Assembly: GCF_021369635.1 (NCBI RefSeq)
Contig: NZ_JAJNBZ010000008.1
Span: forward strand, 144,109-208,108
DNA from: Paenibacillus profundus
GTDB taxonomy: Bacteria > Bacillota > Bacilli > Paenibacillales > Paenibacillaceae
Direction of reading: 5' to 3'
DNA length: 64,000 nt
In this document: piece after piece, positions 8,856 to 18,324 of the stretch
How the letters are laid out: the number at the start of each line of letters is the position of its first letter
How positions within the stretch are numbered: position 1 is the stretch's first letter
Translations under genes and position numbers: made by a program
Notes under the pieces: model-generated
Seen by the model: only the letters and a program-made list of their open reading frames with translations
Told to the model about the DNA's origin: nothing
Databases searched by the model: none

Positions 8856-9896
8856 TCACGGCGGGCTAATGTAGCCCTCCGGATCGATAGCTTGATCGCT
8901 TTGACGGATTTCGAAATGCAAGTGAGGCCCGGTGCTCCTGCCGGTGGAACCTACTTCTCCGATAATTTGTCCTTTTATTACCTTATCTCCTCTTTGGGCC
9001 ACGCGTTTGTTCATATGCAAATATCGGGTGGAGAGCCCGCTTTGATGCTTAATAATAATAAAGTTGCCTTTCAGCTCATCAACATCCGATTCAATTACTT
9101 CACCTTCGGCGGCGGCATAGATGCTGTCGCCGGTGTTTCCGCTAATATCCAAGCCTGCGTGAAACGCATTGCTGCGGTGGAATGGATCGTCTCGGTCTCC
9201 GAATACTGATGTGATGCGTGTGCTCTCTGTAGGCCATAGAGTTGGCGTAGCATCCAGCTTCTTCTTAAAAGAATCTGCCTGTTCAAGCAAGAGTGGAATC
9301 TGTGTATCCCACTCCTTCCAGGTTCGCTCCATTTGCTTCAGCTGCCTGTGTGAGTCATACCACATCGCTAATGCGGGATGTTCGGCAAGCAAGGACTGCG
9401 TCCGCCCTGAAGTAGATGATAGTCGCTGCGGAGGCAAGACTGACTCAATAAATTCACCGCCCACAGGCATTAAGCCAGGAAGCTGTGCAAAAGGCCGCTC
9501 ATTGGATGCTGGCGGAGGTGACTTCCGTGTCGATGGTGTGTCCGTCTTGCTCGATACATGAAGATAGGACCGCAGTTGGCGTTCCCACTGCGCCACTTTG
9601 TCCATCCGTTCCTTCATTTGATTGGAGGAGGCAGTGATGACGGATAATTGCCGGTTCATTTCGGCAAGCTGGCGTTCCTTTTGCGTGAGATCAGACTGAA
9701 GCTGTTCAACTTGTGTGAGGGTGTAATGAATGGTAGCTCGCTGAATAACGAACGATATAAGCAGAGTCAGAAAAATAAGAATGATAACAAAGGTGACAAG
9801 CATAACTATAGCCTTAGGCAGTCTATATTGAATCGCTGGTCGATTGGCGCCCCGAATGAGCATCCATGTCCAGCTGCGGTCATCAGACCTGGCCAT
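8856..9896 (-). CDS. Membrane-anchored M23 (LytM-type) metallopeptidase
   Basis: 346 residues. A transmembrane helix at about 29-50 is followed by a predicted coiled coil (about 55-115) and a linker. The C-terminal peptidase M23 domain has the zinc ligands in NAFHAGLDISG and the HLHFEIR motif near the end. It should be anchored in the membrane facing the wall and cleave peptidoglycan cross-bridges, or act as an activator. The intact HxxxD and HxH motifs suggest a catalytically competent enzyme. It is co-transcribed with the bactofilin gene. The start has a GGGAGGAAG site. Confidence 0.93.
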   Translation of the reverse strand: MARSDDRSWTWMLIRGANRPAIQYRLPKAIVMLVTFVIILIFLTLLISFVIQRATIHYTLTQVEQLQSDLTQKERQLAEMNRQLSVITASSNQMKERMDKVAQWERQLRSYLHVSSKTDTPSTRKSPPPASNERPFAQLPGLMPVGGEFIESVLPPQRLSSTSGRTQSLLAEHPALAMWYDSHRQLKQMERTWKEWDTQIPLLLEQADSFKKKLDATPTLWPTESTRITSVFGDRDDPFHRSNAFHAGLDISGNTGDSIYAAAEGEVIESDVDELKGNFIIIKHQSGLSTRYLHMNKRVAQRGDKVIKGQIIGEVGSTGRSTGPHLHFEIRQSDQAIDPEGYISPP

Positions 9897-10048
9897 CGGT
9901 TCTTCCTCCCTTTAATACTACGGGTTTGAGTAGGTGTTCATATTTACATACAACACTCCTATTGTACATGAAGTATAGAAAATTGGAAGCGAAAAAAGAC
10001 AATATTTGACGGAATAAAACAATAGGTGTCGATTGATAAGAGGAAAAA

Positions 10049-10074
10049 TTTATCACAAATAACATTGTGATAAA
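10049..10074. promoter_or_regulatory. Perfect 10-6-10 palindrome, probable operator
   Basis: TTTATCACAA, the six bases ATAACA, then TTGTGATAAA. The arms are perfectly complementary and the palindrome ends 7 bases upstream of the predicted -35 of the symporter gene. The half-site order is inverted relative to the Rex and Crp/Fnr consensus sites, so the regulator is unknown. It also lies upstream of the divergent M23 gene. Confidence 0.5.
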
Positions 10075-10081
10075 AAACATT

Positions 10082-10110
10082 TTGCTATCAGCATTGATTT
10101 AAGTTACAAT
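10082..10110 (+). promoter_or_regulatory. Promoter of the AgcS symporter gene
   Basis: TTGCTA, 17 bases, TACAAT. The predicted start falls just before the GlnR/TnrA-type site. Confidence 0.55.
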
Positions 10111-10123
10111 CATTCTTGTTGCG

Positions 10124-10140
10124 TGTTAGTAAACTTAACA
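10124..10140. promoter_or_regulatory. GlnR/TnrA-type operator
   Basis: TGTTA-GTAAACT-TAACA matches the published GlnR/TnrA consensus TGTNA-N7-TNACA at every fixed position. It sits immediately downstream of the predicted transcription start, where binding would block transcription. This fits repression of an amino acid importer by nitrogen regulators, as described for alsT in B. subtilis. Confidence 0.65.
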
Positions 10141-10186
10141 TATCGCAAATCAGCTAGCAGATATACAATCAGAAAGGGTGCGGTAT

Positions 10187-11605
10187 ATGATTGAAAAAAT
10201 CCAAGACTCGATAGGATACTTTAATGATCTATGGTACTTCATGCTCATTTTTATATTAATTGCCGCAGGACTTTATTTTTCGCTGCGAACGAGATTCGTT
10301 CAGCTTTCGGCGATAAAAGAAACATTCCGCATCATGTTGGGACGCGATACCAAAAAGACGAGTGGCCAGGAGAAGGGCGTATCCTCTTTCCAAGCGTTTG
10401 CGATGAGCACGGCTTCCCGTGTAGGTACGGGCAATTTGGCAGGGGTAGCCCTCGCCATCTCGCTCGGGGGTCCGGGGGCTGTGTTCTGGATGTGGGCCAT
10501 TGCGCTCATCGGAGCCGCCTCCGGATTCGTAGAATCGACGCTGGCACAGGTATACAAGGTGCGCGACGGCAAGCATTTCCGCGGAGGTCCGGCTTACTAT
10601 ATGGAAAAGGCGCTCAATGCGCGCTGGCTTGGCATCGTGTTCGCCATTCTTATTACGTTCAGTTTCGGATTTGTGTTTAACTCCGTACAGGCGAATACCG
10701 TAAGTGCTGCGTTTCAGGATATGTTCAACCTGGATCCTCTCTATATGGGGATCATTCTTGCGGTGCTTGTCGTTCCGACGATATTCGGCGGCGTGCAGAG
10801 AATCGCGAAAGTATCGGCTACAATCGTGCCGATTATGGCGCTTGCTTATATTGCGATCGCATTGTTCGTCATGGTCATCAATTTTGACGCCATTCCGGGT
10901 GTGTTCGTTTCCATTGTGAAGAGTGCATTCGGATTTCAGGAAGCGGCAGCAGGGGGAATCGGAGCCGCCGTTATGAACGGGATCAAACGCGGCTTGTTCT
11001 CGAACGAGGCCGGGATGGGGAGCGCTCCGAATGCCGCGGCGACCGCTCATGTTACGCATCCGGTTAAGCAAGGCTTGGTTCAATCGTTCGGCGTGTTCGT
11101 CGATACGCTGCTCGTCTGTTCGGCGACGGCATTCATCATTCTGTTTTCAGGCGTCTCCGCGACTGGGGAACTGGATGGAATCAGATTGACGCAATATGCG
11201 CTTGCTTCGCAGGTCGGGGATTGGGCGCACATGTTCGTTGGCTTAGCTATCTTTTTGTTTGCGTTCACTTCGCTTATCGGAAATTATTATTACGGGCAGA
11301 GCAATATCGAGTTCATTACGAAGAAAAAGGGCTGGTTGCTCGCTTATCGCCTTGGGGTCGTAGGAATGGTGTTGTTCGGCTCCGTCGCCAAGCTTACGTT
11401 CGTATGGAACTTGGCCGACCTGTTCATGGGTTTCATGGCGTTCATCAACTTGATTGTCATCATGCTTCTGGGAAAAGTGGCGTTTGCGGCATTGAAGGAT
11501 TATATGCGGCAGCGCAAGCTTGGCGAAGAGCCCGTATTTTATGCGGATTCGGTTCCTGGATTAAAGCATGCCGAATGTTGGGAACGAAATTCAAACTCTG
11601 ACTAA
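10187..11605 (+). CDS. Sodium-coupled amino acid symporter, AgcS (alanine/glycine:cation) family
   Basis: 472 residues with about ten membrane helices. It has the AgcS signatures STASRVGTGNLAGVALA near residue 72, GGPAYYMEKAL near 140, and GLFSNEAGMGSAPNAAATA near 270. It imports Ala, Gly or a related amino acid such as Gln with Na+. I chose ATG 10187 because AAAGGG lies 8 bases upstream; GTG 10178 would overlap that site. A GlnR/TnrA-type box and a palindrome lie upstream, suggesting nitrogen control as for B. subtilis alsT. The substrate cannot be read from the sequence. Single-gene unit with a good terminator. Confidence 0.93.
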   Translation: MIEKIQDSIGYFNDLWYFMLIFILIAAGLYFSLRTRFVQLSAIKETFRIMLGRDTKKTSGQEKGVSSFQAFAMSTASRVGTGNLAGVALAISLGGPGAVFWMWAIALIGAASGFVESTLAQVYKVRDGKHFRGGPAYYMEKALNARWLGIVFAILITFSFGFVFNSVQANTVSAAFQDMFNLDPLYMGIILAVLVVPTIFGGVQRIAKVSATIVPIMALAYIAIALFVMVINFDAIPGVFVSIVKSAFGFQEAAAGGIGAAVMNGIKRGLFSNEAGMGSAPNAAATAHVTHPVKQGLVQSFGVFVDTLLVCSATAFIILFSGVSATGELDGIRLTQYALASQVGDWAHMFVGLAIFLFAFTSLIGNYYYGQSNIEFITKKKGWLLAYRLGVVGMVLFGSVAKLTFVWNLADLFMGFMAFINLIVIMLLGKVAFAALKDYMRQRKLGEEPVFYADSVPGLKHAECWERNSNSD

Positions 11606-11621
11606 AACAAACTTATAATGC

Positions 11622-11670
11622 ATCCGGCAAAGGGCAATACTACCAAGTATTAAACTTTGCCGGATTTTTT
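11622..11670 (+). terminator. Terminator of the symporter gene
   Basis: ATCCGGCAAAG pairs with CTTTGCCGGAT and is followed by TTTTT; the loop is 22 bases. Confidence 0.85.
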
Positions 11671-11704
11671 GTGCCTGAAATAGGCGTCACGGGAGGATGG
11701 AACG

Positions 11705-13438
11705 ATGAACTTAAGTGTAATATTGATGCTAATCAACGCGTTTTTTGCCGTTGTAATCGGCATTTATTTCTGGAATTTGCTCCGCAGTCAGAAAGGTAAC
11801 CGCTCCGCAGTTGATCGCGAGTCGAAGAAGGAAATGGACAAATTGCGCAGGCTGCGATCCATTTCATTAACGAAACCGCTAGCGGAAAAGACGAGACCGA
11901 CGACAATGAACGATATCGTCGGGCAGCGTGATGGCCTGAAGGCGTTGAAGGCCGCGTTATGCAGCTCGAACCCGCAGCATGTCATTGTTTACGGTCCACC
12001 GGGGGTGGGCAAGACAGCGGCAGCACGTGTTGTGTTGGAGGAAGCGAAGAAAAATCCGAGCTCCCCTTTTACGATGGAATCGAAATTTACGGAAATTGAT
12101 GCGACGACCGCTCGCTTCGATGAACGGGGCATCGCCGATCCATTAATTGGTTCGGTGCATGATCCGATTTATCAAGGAGCTGGCGCAATGGGAGTCGCCG
12201 GTATCCCGCAGCCGAAGCCGGGAGCAGTGACCAAGGCGCATGGCGGTATGCTCTTCATCGATGAAATCGGTGAGCTTCATCCGATACAGATGAACAAGCT
12301 GCTGAAAGTGCTCGAAGATCGGAAGGTGTTCCTTGAGAGCGCTTATTACAATTCCGAGGATTCGAACATTCCGACGTATATTCATGATATTTTTCAAAAT
12401 GGTCTGCCAGCAGACTTCCGTCTGGTGGGAGCAACAACGAGGTCCCCTCAGGATCTGTCTCCGGCGCTTCGTTCGCGCTGTATGGAGATTTATTTCCGTC
12501 CGCTCCTGCCGGATGAGATTGAATCCATTGCGGATCATGCAGTGCGCAAGATCGGGTTCCCGCCCTCGAAAGAAGCGGTCGATATGGTCAAAAAATATGC
12601 TACGAATGGCCGGGAAGCGGTTAATATCGTGCAATTGGCCGCAGGTCTTGCCATGTCAGAAGGACGATCTGCTATCGAGGCTGCAGATGTGGAATGGGTA
12701 GCGAACTGCAGTCAAATTGCTCCGCGACCGGACCGCAAAGTGCCTGCAGAGCCGCAAGTGGGTCTTGTTAATGGACTTGCCGTATACGGCCCGAGTATGG
12801 GGGCCCTGCTTGAAATCGAAGTGAGCGCGATCCGGGTGAAGAATGGCCACGGGAAGTATACAGTTACAGGTGCGGTGGATGAAGAGGAGTTAGGCGGCGG
12901 AAGCCGAACCTTGCGCCGGAAGAGCATGGCGAAAGGCTCAGTGGAGAACGTCCTTACCGTGCTGCGCAGCTTAGGCTATGAGACGGCCAATTACGATCTG
13001 CACATCAATTTCCCGGGCGGTTCACCTGTAGACGGGCCGTCGGCCGGAATGGCCATGGCGGTTGCCATCGCTTCGGCACTTAATCAGTGGCCGGTGGACA
13101 ACAAGCTGGCGATGACTGGAGAAATGAGCATACACGGTCGCATCAAGCCAGTAGGCGGTGTGCTGGCTAAGGTAGAGGCCGCATTTCAGGCTGGCGCGAC
13201 ACGGGTACTTATCCCTAAGGAGAATTGGCAGGAAATCTTCGCAGACTTGGGTGGATTACAAGTGATTCCTATTGAGCATGTGGATGAAGCATTCGCTCAT
13301 TCCTTTGGCAGTCACATGCAGGAAGACCCGCTGCAAATGACGAAGCCGTTCGAACGGACTTCGGGCGCAGCGATGCCGCTTATGCATGCGGAAGCCTCGG
13401 ACAATACGAAGCATTCCGAACCAAATGGCTTCGCTTAA
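11705..13438 (+). CDS. lonB: LonB, membrane-anchored sporulation-associated Lon protease
   Basis: 577 residues. An N-terminal hydrophobic helix (about 3-25) replaces the usual Lon N-domain, as in LonB. The AAA+ module has Walker A GPPGVGKT at 97-104, Walker B MLFIDEIGEL near 186 and an arginine-containing LRSRCMEI. The C-terminal Lon protease domain has the catalytic Ser446 in DGPSAGMAMA and a Lys in the MSIHGRIKPVGG-VLAK region. In B. subtilis lonB is expressed in the forespore and sits directly before lonA, as here. Ribosome binding site GGGAGGATGG. Confidence 0.95.
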   Translation: MNLSVILMLINAFFAVVIGIYFWNLLRSQKGNRSAVDRESKKEMDKLRRLRSISLTKPLAEKTRPTTMNDIVGQRDGLKALKAALCSSNPQHVIVYGPPGVGKTAAARVVLEEAKKNPSSPFTMESKFTEIDATTARFDERGIADPLIGSVHDPIYQGAGAMGVAGIPQPKPGAVTKAHGGMLFIDEIGELHPIQMNKLLKVLEDRKVFLESAYYNSEDSNIPTYIHDIFQNGLPADFRLVGATTRSPQDLSPALRSRCMEIYFRPLLPDEIESIADHAVRKIGFPPSKEAVDMVKKYATNGREAVNIVQLAAGLAMSEGRSAIEAADVEWVANCSQIAPRPDRKVPAEPQVGLVNGLAVYGPSMGALLEIEVSAIRVKNGHGKYTVTGAVDEEELGGGSRTLRRKSMAKGSVENVLTVLRSLGYETANYDLHINFPGGSPVDGPSAGMAMAVAIASALNQWPVDNKLAMTGEMSIHGRIKPVGGVLAKVEAAFQAGATRVLIPKENWQEIFADLGGLQVIPIEHVDEAFAHSFGSHMQEDPLQMTKPFERTSGAAMPLMHAEASDNTKHSEPNGFA

Positions 13439-13468
13439 GTCCAGCACATTGGTGTTTTATGTGAACAT

Positions 13469-13498
13469 TTGATAAAATGTTGCTTACATGTGTATAAG
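13469..13498 (+). promoter_or_regulatory. Promoter of lonA
   Basis: TTGATA, 18 bases, TATAAG, within the 88-base gap between lonB and lonA. No terminator follows lonB, so read-through is also likely. Confidence 0.5.
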
Positions 13499-13526
13499 AT
13501 AAGGTAAACCATGGGGGTGCCGAACG

Positions 13527-15866
13527 ATGGGGCTTAAACATACGAAGGGACGACGACTGCCTCTTCTTCCGCTTAGAGGATTGCTCGTGTACCCGAGCAT
13601 GGTGCTTCATCTCGATGTAGGGCGCGACAAATCAATAAAAGCGCTCGAACATGCGATGATGGGAGACCAAATGCTGCTCTTGTGTACGCAATCGGAGGTA
13701 AGCATTGAGGAGCCTTCTCAAGAGGATATATTTCGCATCGGGACAGTAGCGAAGGTTCGTCAGATGCTCCGTCTGCCGAACAGCACGATTCGCGTGCTGG
13801 TGGAAGGTGTGGACCGGGCAGAGGCTATCGATTATGTGCCGAATGATGAATTTTATGAGGTAAACGTACGCTTGTTGGAGGAAGAAGCCGAAATGACGTC
13901 TTCGGAGACAGAAGCGTTGATGCGGACGGTGTTATCTCAATTTGAGAGTTATGTGCATATGTCCAAAAAGGTAACACCCGAAACGCTCGCTTCCGTATCC
14001 GATATTACAGAGTCAGGGAGGTTTGCAGATGTCATTGCAAGCCATCTCCCACTCAAGATGAAAGACAAGCAAGAGCTGCTTGAGACCGTCAATACGGCCG
14101 AACGTCTGAATAAGCTTCTTCTAATGCTTAATAATGAGAGCGAAGTGCTTGAGCTGGAGAAGCAGATCAACCAGCGTGTGAAGAAGCAGATGGAGAAGAC
14201 GCAGAAGGAATACTATTTGCGTGAGCAGATGAAGGCAATTCAGAAAGAGCTCGGCGATAAAGAAGGACGCGCGGGTGAAGTGGACGAACTTCGAGCGCAG
14301 CTGAAAGAGCTGGAAGCTTCGGATAAAGTACGTGAAAGAATCAAAAAAGAAATCGATCGTTTGGAGAAGATGCCGCCTACATCGGCGGAAGGGGCGGTCA
14401 TCCGCAACTATATCGATTGGCTATTCATGATTCCATGGTCCAAGCTGACGGAAGATGACTTGGACTTGCATAAGGCGGAGTCTATATTGGAAGCGGACCA
14501 TTATGGACTGGATAAGCCGAAGGAACGTGTACTTGAATATTTGGCCGTTCAGCAGCTAGTTAAGCGGATGAAGGGGCCTATTCTATGTTTAGTCGGACCG
14601 CCGGGTGTCGGAAAGACGTCGCTCGCCCGTTCTATAGCGAAATCATTGGGGCGCCAATTTGTTCGTATTTCGCTTGGCGGTGTGCGGGACGAAGCGGAAA
14701 TTCGCGGTCATCGCCGCACGTACGTCGGTGCACTACCGGGACGTATCGTTCAAGCATTGAAGACGGCAGGCACGATGAATCCGGTTATGCTGCTAGATGA
14801 AATCGATAAGATGGCAGCTGATTTTCGCGGGGATCCGGCCTCCGCTCTCTTGGAGGTGCTGGATCCAGAGCAGAACAACACGTTCAGCGATCATTTCGTT
14901 GAGCTGCCGGTCGATCTATCTCGCGTCATGTTTGTGACGACTGCCAATGCAGTGCACAACATTCCGCGCCCGCTCCTGGATCGGATGGAGCTGTTGTCCA
15001 TTTCAGGGTACACGGAGCTGGAGAAGCTGGAAATAGCCAAGCGTCATTTGCTTCCGAAGCAGAAGCGGGAGCACGGTCTTACGGAGGAGCAGGTGTCGGT
15101 AGACGAAGCGTGCATTGAGCGCGTCATTCGCGAATATACCCGTGAAGCCGGCGTCCGTCAGCTGGAGCAGCAGTTGGCTGCGCTGTGCCGTAAGGCGGCG
15201 AAGCGTATCGTCTCCGAACAGCTGGAACAAGTCATCATTCATTCAGACGAGTTATCCGAATATTTAGGGGTGGCAAGATACCGCTATGGTCTCGCGGAAA
15301 CCGATAATCAAGTTGGGACGGTTACCGGTCTCGCCTGGACGGAGGTTGGCGGCGACACGCTGAATATCGAAGTGACCGTCGTGCCTGGTTCCGGCAAGCT
15401 GCTGTTGACCGGCAAGCTTGGTGATGTCATGAAGGAGTCCGCGCAGGCGGCGTTCAGCTATATTCGCTCGAAGGCGGAGCAGTGGCAGTTGGAGCCGGGT
15501 TTTCATGAGAAGTCGGACATACACGTACACGTGCCGGAAGGCGCAATACCGAAGGACGGTCCTTCCGCGGGCATTACGATGGCCACGGCGCTCGTCTCTG
15601 CTTTGACGAACCGTTATGTCTCGAAGGATGTGGCCATGACCGGAGAGATTACGCTGCGCGGCCGTGTGCTGCCGATCGGCGGATTGAAGGAGAAGTCGCT
15701 GGCTGCGCTGCGCGCAGGCATTAAGACGGTCATTTTTCCTCAAGACAATGAACGCGATTTGGATGATATACCGGAAAGCGTTCGTGAAGAGTTGAGCTTT
15801 ATACCGGTATCTCATATGGACGAAGTGCTGCAGCATGCTCTTTTGGAGCAGCAGCCGCTGCAATAA
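13527..15866 (+). CDS. lonA: ATP-dependent protease Lon (LonA)
   Basis: 779 residues, the usual length. The N-terminal substrate-recognition domain (about 10-200) begins [19 protein letters not shown], followed by a coiled coil with [15 protein letters not shown]. Walker A is GPPGVGKT at 357-364. The catalytic Ser680 lies in [11 protein letters not shown], with the Lys partner about 43 residues later in [10 protein letters not shown]. It degrades misfolded and regulatory proteins in the cytosol. It is upstream of ysxC as in B. subtilis and ends at a strong terminator. Confidence 0.97.
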   Translation: MGLKHTKGRRLPLLPLRGLLVYPSMVLHLDVGRDKSIKALEHAMMGDQMLLLCTQSEVSIEEPSQEDIFRIGTVAKVRQMLRLPNSTIRVLVEGVDRAEAIDYVPNDEFYEVNVRLLEEEAEMTSSETEALMRTVLSQFESYVHMSKKVTPETLASVSDITESGRFADVIASHLPLKMKDKQELLETVNTAERLNKLLLMLNNESEVLELEKQINQRVKKQMEKTQKEYYLREQMKAIQKELGDKEGRAGEVDELRAQLKELEASDKVRERIKKEIDRLEKMPPTSAEGAVIRNYIDWLFMIPWSKLTEDDLDLHKAESILEADHYGLDKPKERVLEYLAVQQLVKRMKGPILCLVGPPGVGKTSLARSIAKSLGRQFVRISLGGVRDEAEIRGHRRTYVGALPGRIVQALKTAGTMNPVMLLDEIDKMAADFRGDPASALLEVLDPEQNNTFSDHFVELPVDLSRVMFVTTANAVHNIPRPLLDRMELLSISGYTELEKLEIAKRHLLPKQKREHGLTEEQVSVDEACIERVIREYTREAGVRQLEQQLAALCRKAAKRIVSEQLEQVIIHSDELSEYLGVARYRYGLAETDNQVGTVTGLAWTEVGGDTLNIEVTVVPGSGKLLLTGKLGDVMKESAQAAFSYIRSKAEQWQLEPGFHEKSDIHVHVPEGAIPKDGPSAGITMATALVSALTNRYVSKDVAMTGEITLRGRVLPIGGLKEKSLAALRAGIKTVIFPQDNERDLDDIPESVREELSFIPVSHMDEVLQHALLEQQPLQ

Positions 15867-15882
15867 GCATATGTTTGTTACG

Positions 15883-15921
15883 GAAGCGGGCGCGGTTGCA
15901 ATGCGTCCGCTTCTTTTTTTT
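15883..15921 (+). terminator. Terminator of lonA
   Basis: GAAGCGG pairs with CCGCTTC and is followed by a run of eight to nine T. Confidence 0.85.
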
Positions 15922-15960
15922 GCAGTGGTTTGACGGCAAAAAAATTAAGGATGGGCTGCC

Positions 15961-16152
15961 CATTGGATATTGTCCAATGAACCGTCGTTGTTATAGCTGA
16001 TAGCATGGTGATTCATTGGAAATGCTCCAATAGAATCTGTTGTAAATGGTCGCTGAACCGGAAAAACGATGATTTGAATGGACGATTTCCAATGGAACAA
16101 AGATTTTTGTATGAAATATAGAAAATGAAGAAAATGACTGTACATTTTCCAA
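15961..16152. repeat. Intergenic array A: four spaced TTGGA-N5-TCCAA units
   Basis: Short inverted repeats of form TTGGA-N5-TCCAA start at 15963, 16016, 16078 and, degenerate, 16138, spaced 53, 62 and 60 bases apart. A homologous four-unit array lies at 28821-29000. The third unit is the best conserved, sharing GGACRATTTCCAATRGAAC and a downstream ATTTTTG with the other array. The array lies between the lonA terminator and ysxC in a 615-base gap; the rest of the gap to 16481 has no gene I can support. Confidence 0.65.
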
Positions 16153-16481
16153 ATGGCAGCCACTCAGACGGTCCGTTTGTGTAAAAGCGATTATGTAAAG
16201 CAGATACGAGTAGCAATTTCGATCAGCGCATGATCAGGTTATTATGCTGAGGACAAATGGGGATGTGCTGGAGTGGGATACGATGGAGGGTGTTTCTGAT
16301 GCAAGGGGAGAGTGGAGCAAAGGCATCCAAGATGAGTGATTCATATCAGCCAGCAAAAATGACAGAAGGCTCAACCAATATGAGTGCATCCATAGCAGTC
16401 GGCGATGGCATTCCGGTTTCTTCTCGGCGCTGTTTTCGTGTACAATGGATGTTAAGAGGGTAAAGGTGAGGTTATAATAAC

Positions 16482-17111
16482 ATGAAAATTACGAATGCAG
16501 AATTTATTATTAGCGCTGTTGGTCCTGCTCAATATCCGGATGACGGACTTCCAGAGATCGGTCTTGCCGGACGGTCCAATGTAGGGAAATCATCGTTAAT
16601 CAACCGTATGATTATGCGGAAAAATTTGGCGCGCACCAGTTCGCAGCCAGGAAAAACGCAGCAGCTCAATTATTATCGTATTAATGAAGATATTTATTTT
16701 GTCGACGTACCGGGTTACGGGTATGCCCGTGTATCGAAGCAGCAGCGCGCAGCTTGGGGACGCATGATTGAAGCATATTTCCAAGATCGCGATACGCTCC
16801 GTCTTGTCCTGCTCGTCATTGATCTGCGCCACCCGCCGACGGCTGACGATTGTACGATGTATGACTGGCTGACGCACTATGGCGTGCCGGTGTGCGTTGT
16901 CGCGACGAAGGCTGATAAGATTTCGAAAAATCATTGGCAAAAGCACATCAAGCAAGTGAGAAGCACACTTGGTCTCAGACCAGACATTCCGTGTGTCTTG
17001 TTCTCGGCAGAGACGGGTCAAGGCAGAGAGGAATTGTGGGACATGATCGTGAAGCATACGCGTCTCGATGAGAACAATGAAATCGACGAAGAACCGGGTG
17101 GAAATGCATAA
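16482..17111 (+). CDS. ysxC: Ribosome biogenesis GTP-binding protein YsxC/EngB
   Basis: 209 residues. The TRAFAC-class GTPase motifs are G1 GRSNVGKSS (30-38), G2 around [11 protein letters not shown]3 [10 protein letters not shown] and G4 TKADKI. YsxC acts in a late step of 50S subunit assembly. It follows lonA as in B. subtilis. The ribosome binding site is AAAGGTGAGG with the ATG at 16482. No terminator is evident before the next gene. Confidence 0.96.
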   Translation: MKITNAEFIISAVGPAQYPDDGLPEIGLAGRSNVGKSSLINRMIMRKNLARTSSQPGKTQQLNYYRINEDIYFVDVPGYGYARVSKQQRAAWGRMIEAYFQDRDTLRLVLLVIDLRHPPTADDCTMYDWLTHYGVPVCVVATKADKISKNHWQKHIKQVRSTLGLRPDIPCVLFSAETGQGREELWDMIVKHTRLDENNEIDEEPGGNA

Positions 17112-17296
17112 TTATGCATTTCGGGTGATTTGTAATTTTATAGAAAATGTTAGATGTTAGCGCGAGATGGGGATGTAATGGTTATTTAGTGAGGATCCGT
17201 TGTAAAATATGCGCTTGCTTCGGCCTCAATCCGTTTTTTTAAGAAATCCTCAATAATTTGGCGGCTGGTGAACAGGAATTCATTTTTTGCATGTAG

Positions 17297-17302
17297 TATA
17301 AT
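17297..17302 (+). promoter_or_regulatory. Probable -10 element upstream of the 195-aa gene
   Basis: A perfect TATAAT lies 46 bases upstream of the coding region. No good -35 is found at 16-18 bases. Confidence 0.35.
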
Positions 17303-17347
17303 ATGAGTAAGAATTCAGGTATGAAAAAAGAATTGAGGAGATTTTTT

Positions 17348-17935
17348 ATGGCTCGGCGGTTAGCCACAGAATATGTGAAAGCCAGTATACAGTTGACAGA
17401 AGCTCAGTTGACCCGATTTTTGCAGTCGCTCGCACTACAATGTACGGTGTGGCGAGTAAAAGTATTGGAAAACGGTAATCAAGAGGTGGTTCTTGAGGAC
17501 GGTCAGGGTGATGAGATTACTTTCCTGTTCGAGAAACAAGGCAATCGGTATGTCTGTGTAACGTCTTGCCGCTTGGTTCATCCGAAATTGACGCAAGTGA
17601 TGCATAAACTTGTGGCCACTTTCCGTGGCGAAGCGGTAGTCAATCGGATTTTTTATGGATTTACGATGACTTATTATTATGAAGACGGGGCTGTACGCAA
17701 GATTGTTGAGCATAAGCAAGGCCAGTCTCGTGTTGTTTTTGAACATAAGGATACGGTTCGCAGCTTGCAGAAGCTGTACAGCAATGATAGCGTAGAACTG
17801 CGTATTGCTGCCGTTCAAAGTCACATCAACGTATTGCTGGATGAACGGAATCGGTCGCGCAAGCCGGAAACGCTCCATCATATCGATTCAGAACTTAGCC
17901 GCATGGCTCACCAATTGTTTATGCTGGAAGCCTAA
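17348..17935 (+). CDS. Protein of unknown function between ysxC and speD (195 aa)
   Basis: 195 residues from ATG 17348, chosen because TGAGGAG sits 7 bases upstream and the predicted -10 lies shortly before it; an in-frame ATG at 17303 would be too close to the promoter. It is a soluble, mixed alpha/beta protein starting MARRLATEYVKASIQLTEAQ. No catalytic motif, signal peptide or membrane segment is evident. I do not recognise the family. It has its own promoter and a perfect terminator, so it is a single-gene unit. Confidence 0.75.
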   Translation: MARRLATEYVKASIQLTEAQLTRFLQSLALQCTVWRVKVLENGNQEVVLEDGQGDEITFLFEKQGNRYVCVTSCRLVHPKLTQVMHKLVATFRGEAVVNRIFYGFTMTYYYEDGAVRKIVEHKQGQSRVVFEHKDTVRSLQKLYSNDSVELRIAAVQSHINVLLDERNRSRKPETLHHIDSELSRMAHQLFMLEA

Positions 17936-17957
17936 ACGTTAATTCATAATCGTGGAT

Positions 17958-17994
17958 AAAAGCACCCAAAGCTTAAGCTTTGGGTGCTTTTTTC
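17958..17994 (+). terminator. Terminator, perfect 17-bp stem
   Basis: AAAAGCACCCAAAGCTT is directly followed by its exact complement, ending in a run of six T. Confidence 0.92.
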
Positions 17995-18324
17995 GTACGC
18001 CAACATGGGCGTCATCTCTGCGGTGAAAGTCAGGAATGGGGGCTGCCATGCGCCTGCCCTTAGCCAGCTTGAGGCACACGAATCAAATTTGAGGAGGTTG
18101 CAGTCGGATGAGTCTCTGAAACAAGACGAGATCCTAAGCTGGCAAAGACGCGGCAAGCATCGGTTACAAAGAGGCTTCTGTATATGGTGAACCTAACAAG
18201 CTTATAGGCCATATAGTATTGTGCGTTTAAAAGTGCGGTCTGCATTTAATTAAACGAATGAATTTCAAAAAAGGGTTGCATTTATGAGTATAAGATGTTA
18301 TTTTTAATCTCGTTGAAAACAATA
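17995..18324. other. Intergenic stretch upstream of the speD leader
   Basis: About 330 bases. It contains GAGGAGG near 18090 followed by ATGAGTCTCTGA, which stops at once, so no coding gene is supported. No tRNA or known riboswitch core is recognised. A weak -35-like TTGCAT lies near 18275. Confidence 0.4.

Noticed and set aside
10049..10074. Rex or Fnr site reading of the palindrome
   Set aside because: Those sites have TTGTGA (or TGTGA) on the left and TCACAA on the right; here the order is reversed.
10256..11083. 275-codon minus-strand frame opposite the symporter
   Set aside because: Antisense to a clear AgcS gene; Arg/His-rich chance translation without ribosome binding site.
16299..16463. 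Possible 54-codon gene before ysxC (ATG with GGAGGG upstream)
   Set aside because: The frame is short, its sequence shows no recognisable fold or motif, and it lies in a gap full of repeats. The ribosome binding match alone is not enough.
18000..18190. Possible cobalamin-type riboswitch before speD (AGTCAGGA...CTGCC)
   Set aside because: The order and spacing of the conserved boxes do not match; only one short box-like string is present.
17984..18190. 68-codon open frame after the 195-aa gene
   Set aside because: It begins inside a terminator, has no ribosome binding site and a biased Arg/Gln composition typical of chance frames.
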